Made by a program: the position numbers and the translations under genes. A stretch of DNA of 48,555 nt from an uncultured Lachnospiraceae bacterium (lineage in GTDB: Bacteria > Bacillota > Clostridia > Lachnospirales > Lachnospiraceae): contig CALDLG010000125.1 of assembly GCA_937910785.1 (NCBI GenBank), forward strand, positions 1-48,555, read 5' to 3'. The notes beneath the pieces were generated by a model, which saw only the letters and a program-made list of their open reading frames with translations, searched no databases and was not told the origin of the DNA. Shown here piece after piece: positions 32,339 to 39,911 of this stretch (positions are counted from its first letter, which is position 1; every line of letters begins with the position of its first letter).

Positions 32339-32378
32339 AAAAGGATATCATTCTCTTAAAGGAGATGATATCCTTTTT
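32339..32378 (+). terminator. Intrinsic terminator closing the secreted-protein cluster
   Basis: AAGGATATCAT-T-CTC and GAGATGATATCCTT form a stem of about 14 pairs with one bulged T and a loop of about 6 bases, followed by TTTTT to 32378. It begins 28 bp after the last stop. Confidence 0.85.
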
Positions 32379-32385
32379 ATGTAAT

Positions 32386-32533
32386 AGGAAATTCCGACAC
32401 AATGGGGAAGAACCTTTGGTTCTTCCGAACATAATGCCGGAGGCATTTTGTTCTGTTATAGGAAATTCCGCCAAAGAGTGGAAGAACCTTCGGTTCTTCC
32501 GAACATAATGCCGGAGGCATTTTGTTCTATGTA
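32386..32533. repeat. Double-hairpin intergenic repeat, two tandem units (copies B and C)
   Basis: Two 74-bp units (32386-32459 and 32460-32533) each contain the GGAAGAACC/GGTTCTTCC hairpin and the AATGCC/GGCATT hairpin with a TTTTGTT tail, as in the copy at 25217. Loop 1 is TTT in one unit and TTC in the other (GAA in copy A), and loop 2 is GGA (GAA in copy A). This variation in unpaired bases supports conserved pairing. Confidence 0.8.
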
Positions 32534-32868
32534 AGATTGCGATGGCCGCAATCGTTCAGAGGAGGGGGCGGAACGGCGGGCATCATAGCAATGGAAACAA
32601 TATTGGCCGGAATAACACTGCAGTCTGTAGAATGAAATTTTTCTTGAAATAAATATCATATTGTGGTAATATTATTCAAAATAAAACAAATCTTGATTCT
32701 AAAATATGATAACTGTAATGTTTTCGTACAGTTACGTCATTCCGGCAGTTCTGCCAGAGATTCACTTTTTGTTTGGCAGGATGGTAAATGGGATGAGATG
32801 GGGTCTTTTTGCTTTTTCCTGCTCGTGTTAATCAGGTACCCTGAAAGTGATTTTACAAAGGAGAGGGC
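32534..32868. other. Intergenic region upstream of the Rpn-family gene
   Basis: This region of about 335 bp has no convincing gene. It holds two hairpins: GATTGCG/CGCAATC at 32535-32553, and a perfect 8-bp inverted repeat TAACTGTA/TACAGTTA at 32710-32734 with a 9-base loop. The middle (32636-32710) is AT-rich. No clear promoter was found. Confidence 0.5.
32710..32734. repeat. Perfect 8-bp inverted repeat
   Basis: TAACTGTA (32710-32717) and TACAGTTA (32727-32734) flank a 9-base loop, about 135 bp upstream of the Rpn-family start. The loop is not followed by a T run, so an operator or an RNA structure is more likely than a terminator. Confidence 0.5.
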
Positions 32869-33963
32869 ATGGAAAAAGAAACTATATTAGCAAAGGATCT
32901 TGTCACTGTAGAAGAAGGAAAAATTTCGTTGGATGCGGCGTGCAAAAAACTACTTGTCAATAAAATAATTCTGGCACGAATCTTAAAGGAGTGTGTGGAG
33001 GAATACAGGGAATGTGTTTTGAGCGAAATCGAGGAAAATTATATTGAAGGAATGGAAAATACTTCGCAGGAAGCAGTGCATCGGGATGAAATACCATTGA
33101 TAAGAGGTTCCCGAAATGAAGATTCTGCCATGGAGGAAGGGACGGTAACATACGATATCAGATTCCACGCATTGGCTCCGCATCCTGCGGGGGTGGATGG
33201 TGAAAAAGAAGCCATGCAGCCGAAAAGAACGGTCAGATTGAATATGGATGTGGAAGGGCAGACGGATTTTTATCCGGGCTACCCTTTGCCCAAGCGCGGA
33301 ATATATTACGGCAGCAGAATGATTTCGTCTCAATATGGCAGGGTATTTGTTAACAGCCATTACGAAAAGATCGAGAAAGTTTACAGCATATGGGTTTGTA
33401 TCAATCCTCCTGCGTATAGAAGAAACAGTATTAACCGGTATACCTTCCATGAGGAACAACTGTATGGGAAGATAGAAGAAAAAAAGGAGAATTATGATCT
33501 GATTGCCGTTATAATGATCTGTCTTGGAGATGAAGAGGCGGCGGACTGTGTGGGGCTGCTCAGACTGCTGTCAGTATTGTTCTCCATAAGAAAAAATGCG
33601 GAAGAAAAGAAAAAAATACTGGAATCGGAATTTTCTGTCAGGATGACACAACAATTGGAAGGAGCGATAGGGGAAATGTGTAATTTTAGCAAATATGTGG
33701 TAGAGATGGCTACGAAATCAGGATTAGAACAGGGAATGAAAGAGGGGCTGGAGAAAGGAATGGAAAGAGGAATAGAAAGAGGAATGGAAAAAGGAATGGA
33801 AAATGCCATTCTGGCATCTGTCAGAAATCTGCTTAAAAATACGGATATGACTCTGGAGCAGGTAATGAATGCGCTGGAGATACCGGAAGAAGAGAAAGCG
33901 GTATATGCCGGGAGATTAGATCAGGCGGGCAGGACGCCTCATCCTTCTTTATTTTTCCACTAA
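32869..33963 (+). CDS. Rpn-family PD-(D/E)XK nuclease-like protein
   Basis: A 364-residue protein of the recombination-promoting nuclease (Rpn)/putative transposase group common in Lachnospiraceae. The nuclease-like core has TYDIRFHALAP, RLNMDVEGQTDFYPGYPLPK and GIYYGSRMISSQYG, with Asp and the E-x-Q pair placed as in the PD-(D/E)XK fold. Next comes KVYSIWVCINPP. The tail has Gly/Glu/Lys heptads (EKGMERGIERGMEKGMENA) that are a hallmark of this family. AAAGGAGAGG precedes the ATG. No terminal inverted repeats flank it. It sits at the junction of the secreted-protein cluster and the AT-richer glycan operon, where such genes often accumulate. Confidence 0.82.
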   Translation: MEKETILAKDLVTVEEGKISLDAACKKLLVNKIILARILKECVEEYRECVLSEIEENYIEGMENTSQEAVHRDEIPLIRGSRNEDSAMEEGTVTYDIRFHALAPHPAGVDGEKEAMQPKRTVRLNMDVEGQTDFYPGYPLPKRGIYYGSRMISSQYGRVFVNSHYEKIEKVYSIWVCINPPAYRRNSINRYTFHEEQLYGKIEEKKENYDLIAVIMICLGDEEAADCVGLLRLLSVLFSIRKNAEEKKKILESEFSVRMTQQLEGAIGEMCNFSKYVVEMATKSGLEQGMKEGLEKGMERGIERGMEKGMENAILASVRNLLKNTDMTLEQVMNALEIPEEEKAVYAGRLDQAGRTPHPSLFFH

Positions 33964-33987
33964 TGTTTCATGATATTTTGCCGATAT
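33961..33987 (+). promoter_or_regulatory. Candidate sigma-28 promoter of the nonulosonate operon
   Basis: TAAT (33961-33964, one mismatch to TAAA), 15 bases, then a perfect GCCGATAT (33980-33987). The -35 overlaps the stop codon of the upstream gene. It is followed by the same leader block as the sigma-28 promoter at 25034, which strengthens the call. Confidence 0.65.
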
Positions 33988-34007
33988 ATAATTCAGTAAA
34001 ACAAAGA

Positions 34008-34099
34008 GCAAGGATTGCGAAAATGTTGCATGGATGCAGATGTGGGAAAGGGATGACCTGTTATGTGCGGCATGCGCTTGCGATAACAGGTTTTATTTT
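34008..34099 (+). ncRNA. Leader element (copy 2): conserved block plus terminator-like hairpin
   Basis: The block at 34008-34040 matches 25118-25150 (28 of 33). A hairpin with CCTGTTAT (34057-34064) and ATAACAGG (34083-34090), with extra pairing possible inside, is followed by TTTTATTTT (34091-34099). It starts 21 bases after the sigma-28 -10 box and ends 49 bases before the legB start. An RNA of about 105 nt or a regulated leader would result. Confidence 0.55.
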
Positions 34100-34107
34100 C
34101 ATTTATT

Positions 34108-34121
34108 AAAGTATATATATC
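34108..34121. repeat. Recurrent motif AAAGTATATATATC
   Basis: Identical to 23386-23399 upstream of the cytidylyltransferases. Here it lies 28 bases before the legB start. Both sites are AT-rich and close to a start codon, so they may be operators or alternative -10 regions. A near copy at 43152-43165 is inside a coding region. Confidence 0.4.
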
Positions 34122-34148
34122 TTATTAATGTAGAAAGAGAACATGTTT

Positions 34149-35126
34149 ATGAAAGTATTAGTAACAGGTTCGGATGGATTTATAGGAAGCCATCTGGTTG
34201 AAGAACTGGTAAAAAAGGGATATCAGGTAAAAGCCTTTGTATATTATAATTCCTTTAATACATGGGGATGGCTGGATACACTGCCGGAGGAAGTTATGAA
34301 ATCTGTAGAGATTTTTCAGGGGGATATTCGGGACCCAAACGGCGTGGAAGAAGCAATGCGGGGGGTTGATGCAGTATTTCATCTGGCTGCATTAATTGCA
34401 ATCCCGTATAGTTACCATTCACCGGATACTTATGTTGATACCAATATAAAGGGGACATTAAATGTGTTGCAGGCAGCACGAAAGCTGAATACGAAAAGGG
34501 TATTGGTTACATCGACATCTGAGGTGTATGGTACGGCGCAATATGTTCCAATTGATGAAAAGCATCCCTTTCAGGGACAGTCTCCTTACTCAGCGACGAA
34601 GATTGGAGCGGACAGGCTGGCAGAGAGTTTTTATCGGTCCTTTCAACTACCGGTAACAATTGTCAGGCCGTTTAACACTTATGGTCCAAGACAGTCTGCG
34701 AGGGCGGTGATTCCTACGATTATCATGCAGCTGCTTTCGGGAAGTACAGAAATCAAACTGGGTTCTTTAACACCGACGCGGGACTTTAATTATGTGAAAG
34801 ATACGGTGCATGGTTTTATTGCAATATTTCAGTCCGACAGGACAATTGGTGAAGAAATTAATATCGCGACACAAAAGGAAATATCAATCGGTCAACTGGC
34901 AAAAGAGCTTATCGATCAGATTAATCCTCAAGCCCGGATCTTATGTGATGAACAGAGACTCAGGCCGGAGAAAAGCGAAGTAAACAGATTACTTGGCTGT
35001 AATGAAAAAATTTTAAGACTGACAGACTGGAAGCCGGAGTATTCCATGGAAAAGGGGCTGGCAGAAACAATAAAATTTTTAAGCGCAAATCTGGAGCGTT
35101 ATAAAGTAAATATTTATAATCTTTAG
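34149..35126 (+). CDS. legB: LegB-like NAD-dependent sugar-nucleotide 4,6-dehydratase
   Basis: A 325-residue extended SDR enzyme. It has a Rossmann loop (KVLVTGSDGFIGSHLVEEL), the VFHLAALIAIPYSY strand, the catalytic TSTSEVYG and YSATK (Tyr-x-x-x-Lys), then RPFNTYGPRQSARAVIP. The segment YYNSFNTWGWLD near residue 38 is characteristic of LegB, which converts GDP-GlcNAc to the 4-keto-6-deoxy sugar in legionaminic acid synthesis. ATG 34149 is preferred over 34143 because AAAGAGA is 8 bases upstream. It is the first gene of the nonulosonate operon, downstream of a candidate sigma-28 promoter and leader. Confidence 0.85.
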   Translation: MKVLVTGSDGFIGSHLVEELVKKGYQVKAFVYYNSFNTWGWLDTLPEEVMKSVEIFQGDIRDPNGVEEAMRGVDAVFHLAALIAIPYSYHSPDTYVDTNIKGTLNVLQAARKLNTKRVLVTSTSEVYGTAQYVPIDEKHPFQGQSPYSATKIGADRLAESFYRSFQLPVTIVRPFNTYGPRQSARAVIPTIIMQLLSGSTEIKLGSLTPTRDFNYVKDTVHGFIAIFQSDRTIGEEINIATQKEISIGQLAKELIDQINPQARILCDEQRLRPEKSEVNRLLGCNEKILRLTDWKPEYSMEKGLAETIKFLSANLERYKVNIYNL

Positions 35127-35164
35127 AAGAAGCAAAATAGCAGAGGTTACAAGAGGCGTATAAG

Positions 35165-36247
35165 ATGGCAGGGGTACAGGCGCTGAAGGATATATCATTT
35201 AATATAATATCGGAAAGAGAAACTTTAAAACGCGCATTAGAGCAGTTAGATAAGGTTCTTGTTAAAATATTGCTGGTGGTTGACCATGATAGATTTGTGG
35301 CAGCATTGACAGATGGTGATGTCAGAAGAGCCATTCTGGCAAACGCTTCTCTGGAGACACCCGTTTCTATGATTGCCAATTATCATCCGATCTATATTGA
35401 GTATGATGATGAAAATGCCGCGCAGAAAATTATGGCTGAGCGCATGATTAATGCCTTGCCGGTATTGAATAGTGAGAAAAAAATCATAAAAATATATGTC
35501 AATACTGTAAATGAAATGGATGTCGTGACTGATAAACTGAGGATTCCGGTTGTTATTATGGCGGGTGGACTGGGAACGAGATTGTATCCGTATACAAAAA
35601 TTCTCCCCAAACCACTGATTCCAATTGCCGATGTACCAATTTCCGAAAGAATCATACAATCTTTTCAGAAAATAGGATGCGAAGAATTTCATATGATTGT
35701 AAATTATAAAAAAAGCATGATTAAAGCATATTTTAATGATGCAGATTGTGATTACAGAGTTAAATTCTGGGATGAAGATGAGCCTTTGGGAACGGGAGGC
35801 GGTCTTTATATTCTGAAAGATTATATGAAAGACACTTTTATACTGACAAATTGCGATATTTTGATTCTGGAAGACGTCAGAAAGATCGTTAAGCATCATA
35901 AAGAAAAAAATAATAAGGTGACAATGGTATGTTCTTTAAAAAATTTTGAAATACCGTATGGAGTGGTAAACTTTTCGGAGGGCGGGGAAATTAATTCCTT
36001 TGAAGAAAAACCGCAAATGTCTTTTTTTACGAATACCGGATATTATATTTTGGAAAAAGAAATATTCGAATATATAGGATCTGAGGAAAAAATCGGGATG
36101 CCTGATATTATTGACAGAATGAGAAATGCGGGGCAAAAGGTTGGCATATATCCGATCAGCGAAAATACATGGCTGGACATGGGACAGTTTGATACGATGG
36201 AAAGCATGGAAATCAAGTTAAAAGGGTTAAACCTGTATTTTTCTTAA
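35165..36247 (+). CDS. legX: PtmE/LegX-type nucleotidyltransferase with CBS domains
   Basis: A 360-residue two-part protein. Residues 1-120 contain a CBS pair (LLVVDHDRFVAALTDGDVRR, then INALPVLNSEKKI). Residues 128-350 are a nucleotidyltransferase with IMAGGLGTRLYPYTKILPKP, TNCDILI and NTWLDMGQFDTMESM. In Campylobacter, PtmE (LegX) has this layout and makes GDP-GlcNAc, dedicating the pathway to GDP-linked precursors. The CBS domains may sense nucleotides. It follows legB by 38 bp and shares its AT-rich base composition, unlike the flagellar genes. Confidence 0.85.
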   Translation: MAGVQALKDISFNIISERETLKRALEQLDKVLVKILLVVDHDRFVAALTDGDVRRAILANASLETPVSMIANYHPIYIEYDDENAAQKIMAERMINALPVLNSEKKIIKIYVNTVNEMDVVTDKLRIPVVIMAGGLGTRLYPYTKILPKPLIPIADVPISERIIQSFQKIGCEEFHMIVNYKKSMIKAYFNDADCDYRVKFWDEDEPLGTGGGLYILKDYMKDTFILTNCDILILEDVRKIVKHHKEKNNKVTMVCSLKNFEIPYGVVNFSEGGEINSFEEKPQMSFFTNTGYYILEKEIFEYIGSEEKIGMPDIIDRMRNAGQKVGIYPISENTWLDMGQFDTMESMEIKLKGLNLYFS

Positions 36248-36270
36248 AATCAGGTTACAGGTGGTATTTC

Positions 36271-36915
36271 ATGGAGGCTGATGTGGAAAAAATTCTGATT
36301 ATAGGTAATGGCGGACATGCAAGAAGCCTGATCGATATAATAGAGCGCCAAAAGAAATATACTGTTTCAGGATTCATAGTGAATGAAAAGTTCAAAGACT
36401 CCGGATCGTATCCTATTATTGGAAATGATAATGATCTGGAAAAATTATTCTACAGTGGAATTGAAAATGCGGCGATCGGAATTGGATATCTTGGAAAATC
36501 TGATGTGCGGGAAAAATTATATGAGAAATTAAAGCGCATTGGATATCAATTACCTGTAATATGTGATCCTTCGGCAATAATTTCCGAACAGGTGAAAATT
36601 GGAGAAGGGAGTTTTATAGGGAAGGGAGTTATCATTAATACATGTGTATCTATTGGCAAAATGTGTATTATAAACAGTGGAGCCGTTATCGAGCACGACT
36701 GCAGGATTGCTGATTTTACACATCTGTCAGTTGCAAGTGTATTGTGTGGAGAGGTAAATGTGGGAGAAGCATCCTTTATAGGAGCAAATGCGACGGTTAT
36801 CCAGCAAAAAGAAATTGGCAGGAGATGTATCATAGGAGCTGGTACGGTTATTAGAAAACAAGTGGAGGATTATAGTATGGTTTATTCCATAAAGAATAAT
36901 ATAGGGGGGGGGTAA
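36271..36915 (+). CDS. NeuD/PglD-family acyltransferase (first), ending in a G9 tract
   Basis: A 214-residue left-handed beta-helix acyltransferase. An N-terminal nucleotide-like domain (KILIIGNGGHARSLIDIIER) is followed by hexapeptide repeats (VKIGEGSFIGKGVIINTCVS) with the catalytic His in AVIEHDCRIADFTHLS. It ends IIGAGTVIRKQVEDYSMVYS. It is a candidate LegH, which N-acetylates the 4-amino sugar. The last three codons are GGG inside a run of nine G (36904-36912) and the stop follows at once; a one-base slip would extend the protein by about 20 residues in either frame. Start ATG 36271 (MEADVEK); GTG 36283 is possible. Confidence 0.85.
   Translation: MEADVEKILIIGNGGHARSLIDIIERQKKYTVSGFIVNEKFKDSGSYPIIGNDNDLEKLFYSGIENAAIGIGYLGKSDVREKLYEKLKRIGYQLPVICDPSAIISEQVKIGEGSFIGKGVIINTCVSIGKMCIINSGAVIEHDCRIADFTHLSVASVLCGEVNVGEASFIGANATVIQQKEIGRRCIIGAGTVIRKQVEDYSMVYSIKNNIGGG
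36904..36912. repeat. Poly-G tract of nine at a stop codon
   Basis: Nine consecutive G residues directly before TAA of the first acyltransferase. Loss of one base gives a tail of about 23 new residues ending near 36982; gain of one gives a different tail of about 19. Tracts of this length in glycosylation genes are classical phase-variation sites in Campylobacter, but no such role is established here. Confidence 0.7.
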
Positions 36916-37012
36916 AACGAGGCTGTTTTTTTCGGATTGCTCTGAGACCGCGTATCATTACAATATAATATTTTCCATGTAAAACTTTTTGAGAAAGGAA
37001 AGGGAGAATATT

Positions 37013-37684
37013 ATGAATTGGAATGGATTACCACTTTTGATTTTCGGAACGTCCGGAATATCCAAAGAAGTAAAAAACGTTGTGGATGAAATAAATCAGA
37101 AAAATTATGAGAAGACATATCAGTTTCTTGGTTTTGTTGCAGAACAGGAAAAGGATGTAGGAAGAAAGATCGGAACAGGCACAGCTGTTTGTTCTGATGA
37201 AAGTTTTGGAGAATATGTGAGCCATTTTTCTGTTATTGGAGCAGTGATTCCAATAGGAACACCTGATATAAAGAGAAAAATATATGAACGCGTATGCTGT
37301 CATAGGAATCTGGTTTTTCCTAATATTATTTCACCTTCAGCCCGGCTTATGGACCCTGTAACGATAAAAATGGGAATGGGAAATATTATATGCAGTGGAA
37401 GCATTTTAACGACAGAGATTTGTATGGGAGATTTTAATTTAATAAATCTTAGTGCCACAGTAGGCCATAATGTGAAAATGGGGAGCTACATAGTAGTAAA
37501 TCCATTGGTATCCGTATCAGGCGGAGTTGAGGTGGAAGATGGTGTGCTGCTGGGCGCAGGAAGTGCGATAAAGCAAGGCGTTAAAGTGATGGAAAACAGC
37601 ATAGTAGGTTTGGGCGCAATTATTCCGAAGGATGTTGAAAAAGACAGAGTAATGATATGTCAGGGCGCATATGAAATGAAGTAA
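37013..37684 (+). CDS. NeuD/PglD-family acyltransferase (second)
   Basis: A 223-residue acyltransferase of the same fold but clearly divergent from the preceding one. It has N-terminal LPLLIFGTSGISKEVKNVVD, hexapeptide-repeat region SARLMDPVTIKMGMGNIICS, catalytic His in SATVGHNVKMGSYIVV, and IVGLGAIIPKDVEKDRVMIC at the end. The frame opens at 36989, but AAAGGAAAGGGAG lies inside it; ATG 37013 with that site upstream is the start. Two NeuD-like enzymes suggest either one N-acylation and one O-acylation step or two alternative acyl groups on the nonulosonate. Confidence 0.8.
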   Translation: MNWNGLPLLIFGTSGISKEVKNVVDEINQKNYEKTYQFLGFVAEQEKDVGRKIGTGTAVCSDESFGEYVSHFSVIGAVIPIGTPDIKRKIYERVCCHRNLVFPNIISPSARLMDPVTIKMGMGNIICSGSILTTEICMGDFNLINLSATVGHNVKMGSYIVVNPLVSVSGGVEVEDGVLLGAGSAIKQGVKVMENSIVGLGAIIPKDVEKDRVMICQGAYEMK

Positions 37685-37743
37685 GGTGCCGTATGTAATG
37701 CGGGAGTTGTATCATCGTAAAATAATGGAAGGATTTGAAGAAA

Positions 37744-38745
37744 ATGTCCAATGCGGTTTTTATCATTGCCGAAGCTGGTGTCAATCATAATGGCGATATT
37801 CAATTGGCGAAGGAGTTGATAGATGTCGCAGCCGAAAGTAAAGCTGATGCTGTAAAATTTCAGACATTTGTCGGGGAGCTTTGTATATCGGAAGGCGCTG
37901 AGAAAGCAAAGTATCAAAAAGAAGTGACAGGAAACCATGAAAGTCAGTTGGAAATGATAAAACGGCTGGAGTTATCTGAAAATGCTTTTATGGAATTAAA
38001 AGAGTATAGTGAAAAAAAGGGCATTATGTTTATGTCAACGCCGTTTGACATACCGAGTGCAGAGTTTTTACACAGAATCGGGCTTGGGATATTTAAAATT
38101 CCGTCGGGAGAAATTACGAATTTTCCATTGCTGAGAAAAATAGGGCAGTTTAAGAAGAAAATCGTAATGTCTACGGGGATGTGCAATATGAATGAAATAC
38201 AAAGTGCAATGGAAGTGCTCAGGCATGAAGGGACAGAAGATATTTCGTTATTGCACTGCAATACACAATATCCAACACCAATGCAGGATGTAAATTTGAA
38301 TGCGATGCTGACATTGAGGAAGGAGTTTAAAGTTCCGGTTGGATATTCCGATCACACATGTGGAATAGAGGTGCCGATAGCAGCGGTTGCAATGGGAGCT
38401 TCCATTATAGAGAAGCATTTTACGCTGGATAAAAATATGCCGGGTCCGGACCATCAGGCCAGTCTGGAGCCAGGGGAATTAAAAAGTATGATTTCCGGAA
38501 TTCGTAATATTGAAAAAGCATTGGGGTCTGCCATGAAAACAGTAACGGATTCTGAAAGAGAAAATATAGAAATTGCGAGAAAAAGCATTGTAGCGTCTGA
38601 AGGAATAAAAAAAGGGGAAATTTTTACGGAAAAAAATATTACGGCAAAAAGACCGGGAACGGGCGTTTCTCCAATGCGGTGGGAAGAGGTAATCGGAAAA
38701 ATTGCCGACAGGGATTATTGCAAAGACGAGATGATTCAAATATGA
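37744..38745 (+). CDS. legI: LegI/NeuB-family nonulosonate synthase
   Basis: A 333-residue NeuB-family enzyme that condenses a 6-deoxy hexosamine with phosphoenolpyruvate. It has AEAGVNHNGDIQLAKELID, ADAVKFQTF, FKIPSGEITNFPLL, HCNTQYPTP, VGYSDHTCGIEVPIAAVAMG and IIEKHFTLDKNMPGPDHQAS, then a C-terminal SAF domain with AKRPGTGVSPMRW. The substrate type (diacetyl-legionaminate rather than sialate) is inferred from legB, legX and legG. TTG 37735 sits on the ribosome site GGAAGGA; ATG 37744, 10 bases after it, is the start. The stop overlaps the next start by 4 bp. Confidence 0.9.
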   Translation: MSNAVFIIAEAGVNHNGDIQLAKELIDVAAESKADAVKFQTFVGELCISEGAEKAKYQKEVTGNHESQLEMIKRLELSENAFMELKEYSEKKGIMFMSTPFDIPSAEFLHRIGLGIFKIPSGEITNFPLLRKIGQFKKKIVMSTGMCNMNEIQSAMEVLRHEGTEDISLLHCNTQYPTPMQDVNLNAMLTLRKEFKVPVGYSDHTCGIEVPIAAVAMGASIIEKHFTLDKNMPGPDHQASLEPGELKSMISGIRNIEKALGSAMKTVTDSERENIEIARKSIVASEGIKKGEIFTEKNITAKRPGTGVSPMRWEEVIGKIADRDYCKDEMIQI

Positions 38746-39905
38746 AAAAGATATGTATTGTTACGGGAACAAGAGCAGAATATGGACTTCTGAAGCCGAT
38801 TATAGACAAAGTATACAGATCAGGAGAATTAGAACTTCAATTAGTAGTAACGGGAGCGCATCTCTCACCGGAATTTGGGATGACATATCGGGAAATTGAG
38901 GACGATAGATATCCGATCTGCTCAAAAATAGAAATGCTGCTGAGTTCGGATACATCGGTGGGAATTACGAAGTCGATGGGAGTTGCACTGATCGGATTTG
39001 CTGATTTCTTTGGCAATCATAAACCGGACATGGTAATTATATTAGGCGACAGATATGAGATGTTAGCATGCGCATCGGCGGCATTGGCAGCTAAAATCCC
39101 GATTGCCCATATAGGAGGAGGAGAAAAAACCGAAGGGGCAATAGATGAAGCGATCAGGCATTCCATAACAAAAATGAGTCTGTTGCATTTTACGGCAACC
39201 GATGAATATCGGAACAGGGTCATTCAACTGGGGGAGCAGCCGGATATGGTTTATAATGTTGGCGCTTTGGGAGTTGAAAACATCAGAAATATAAAACTTT
39301 TAAGGAAAGAAGAGCTGGAGAGGCAGATAAATTTTCGTTTTTCCGCCCCAACCATTATGATAACTTATCATCCGGTCACAATGGAAATGATGACAAGCAG
39401 AGATCAATTTGCAAATTTGCTTACGGCAATAGATCATCATAAAGATATTTCCATAATATTTACCAAGGCTAATGCAGATATGGATGGCAGAATAATTAAC
39501 CGGATGATCGATGAATATGTGGAAAAGAATTCAGACAGGTGTGTGGTATATACGTCGCTTGGCCAGTTAAAGTATCTGAGTGCCTTACAATTTTGCGATG
39601 CGGTAGCGGGAAATTCCTCCAGTGGTTTAATTGAAGTTCCATCGTTTGGGATTCCAACCATAGATATTGGCGACAGGCAGAGAGGAAGGGTTGCGGCCCG
39701 GTCAGTTATTCATTGTGGATATGGCGTATCTGAAATAGATAAAGCCTTACAGACCGCATTATCGGTTGAATTCAGAAGTAAGCTGCGGGAGGTTCGAAAT
39801 CCATATGAAAAAGAGGGTACTTCCTGTCAGATAACAGAGATAATAAAAAATACGTTTCATAATGGTATAGAGATGAAGAAGAAATTTTATGATATAGGGG
39901 AGTAA
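38742..39905 (+). CDS. legG: LegG/NeuC-family NDP-sugar hydrolysing 2-epimerase
   Basis: A 387-residue NeuC-like enzyme with ICIVTGTRAEYGLLKPIIDK, VIILGDRYEMLACASAALAA, IAHIGGGEKTEGAIDEAIRH and the active-site region SSGLIEVPSFGIPTIDIGDR. In the legionaminate pathway it removes the nucleotide while inverting C2, giving the 2,4-diacetamido-trideoxymannose used by LegI. ATG 38742 overlaps the legI stop (ATGA), so the two are translationally coupled; the upstream frame to 38679 is inside legI. It lies 6 bp from the amidotransferase. Confidence 0.9.
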   Translation: MKKICIVTGTRAEYGLLKPIIDKVYRSGELELQLVVTGAHLSPEFGMTYREIEDDRYPICSKIEMLLSSDTSVGITKSMGVALIGFADFFGNHKPDMVIILGDRYEMLACASAALAAKIPIAHIGGGEKTEGAIDEAIRHSITKMSLLHFTATDEYRNRVIQLGEQPDMVYNVGALGVENIRNIKLLRKEELERQINFRFSAPTIMITYHPVTMEMMTSRDQFANLLTAIDHHKDISIIFTKANADMDGRIINRMIDEYVEKNSDRCVVYTSLGQLKYLSALQFCDAVAGNSSSGLIEVPSFGIPTIDIGDRQRGRVAARSVIHCGYGVSEIDKALQTALSVEFRSKLREVRNPYEKEGTSCQITEIIKNTFHNGIEMKKKFYDIGE

Positions 39906-39911
39906 TTAATT

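Noticed and set aside
32869..33963. The Rpn-family gene as part of an intact insertion sequence
   Set aside because: No terminal inverted repeats or target duplications were seen around it; the hairpin repeats upstream are not its ends.
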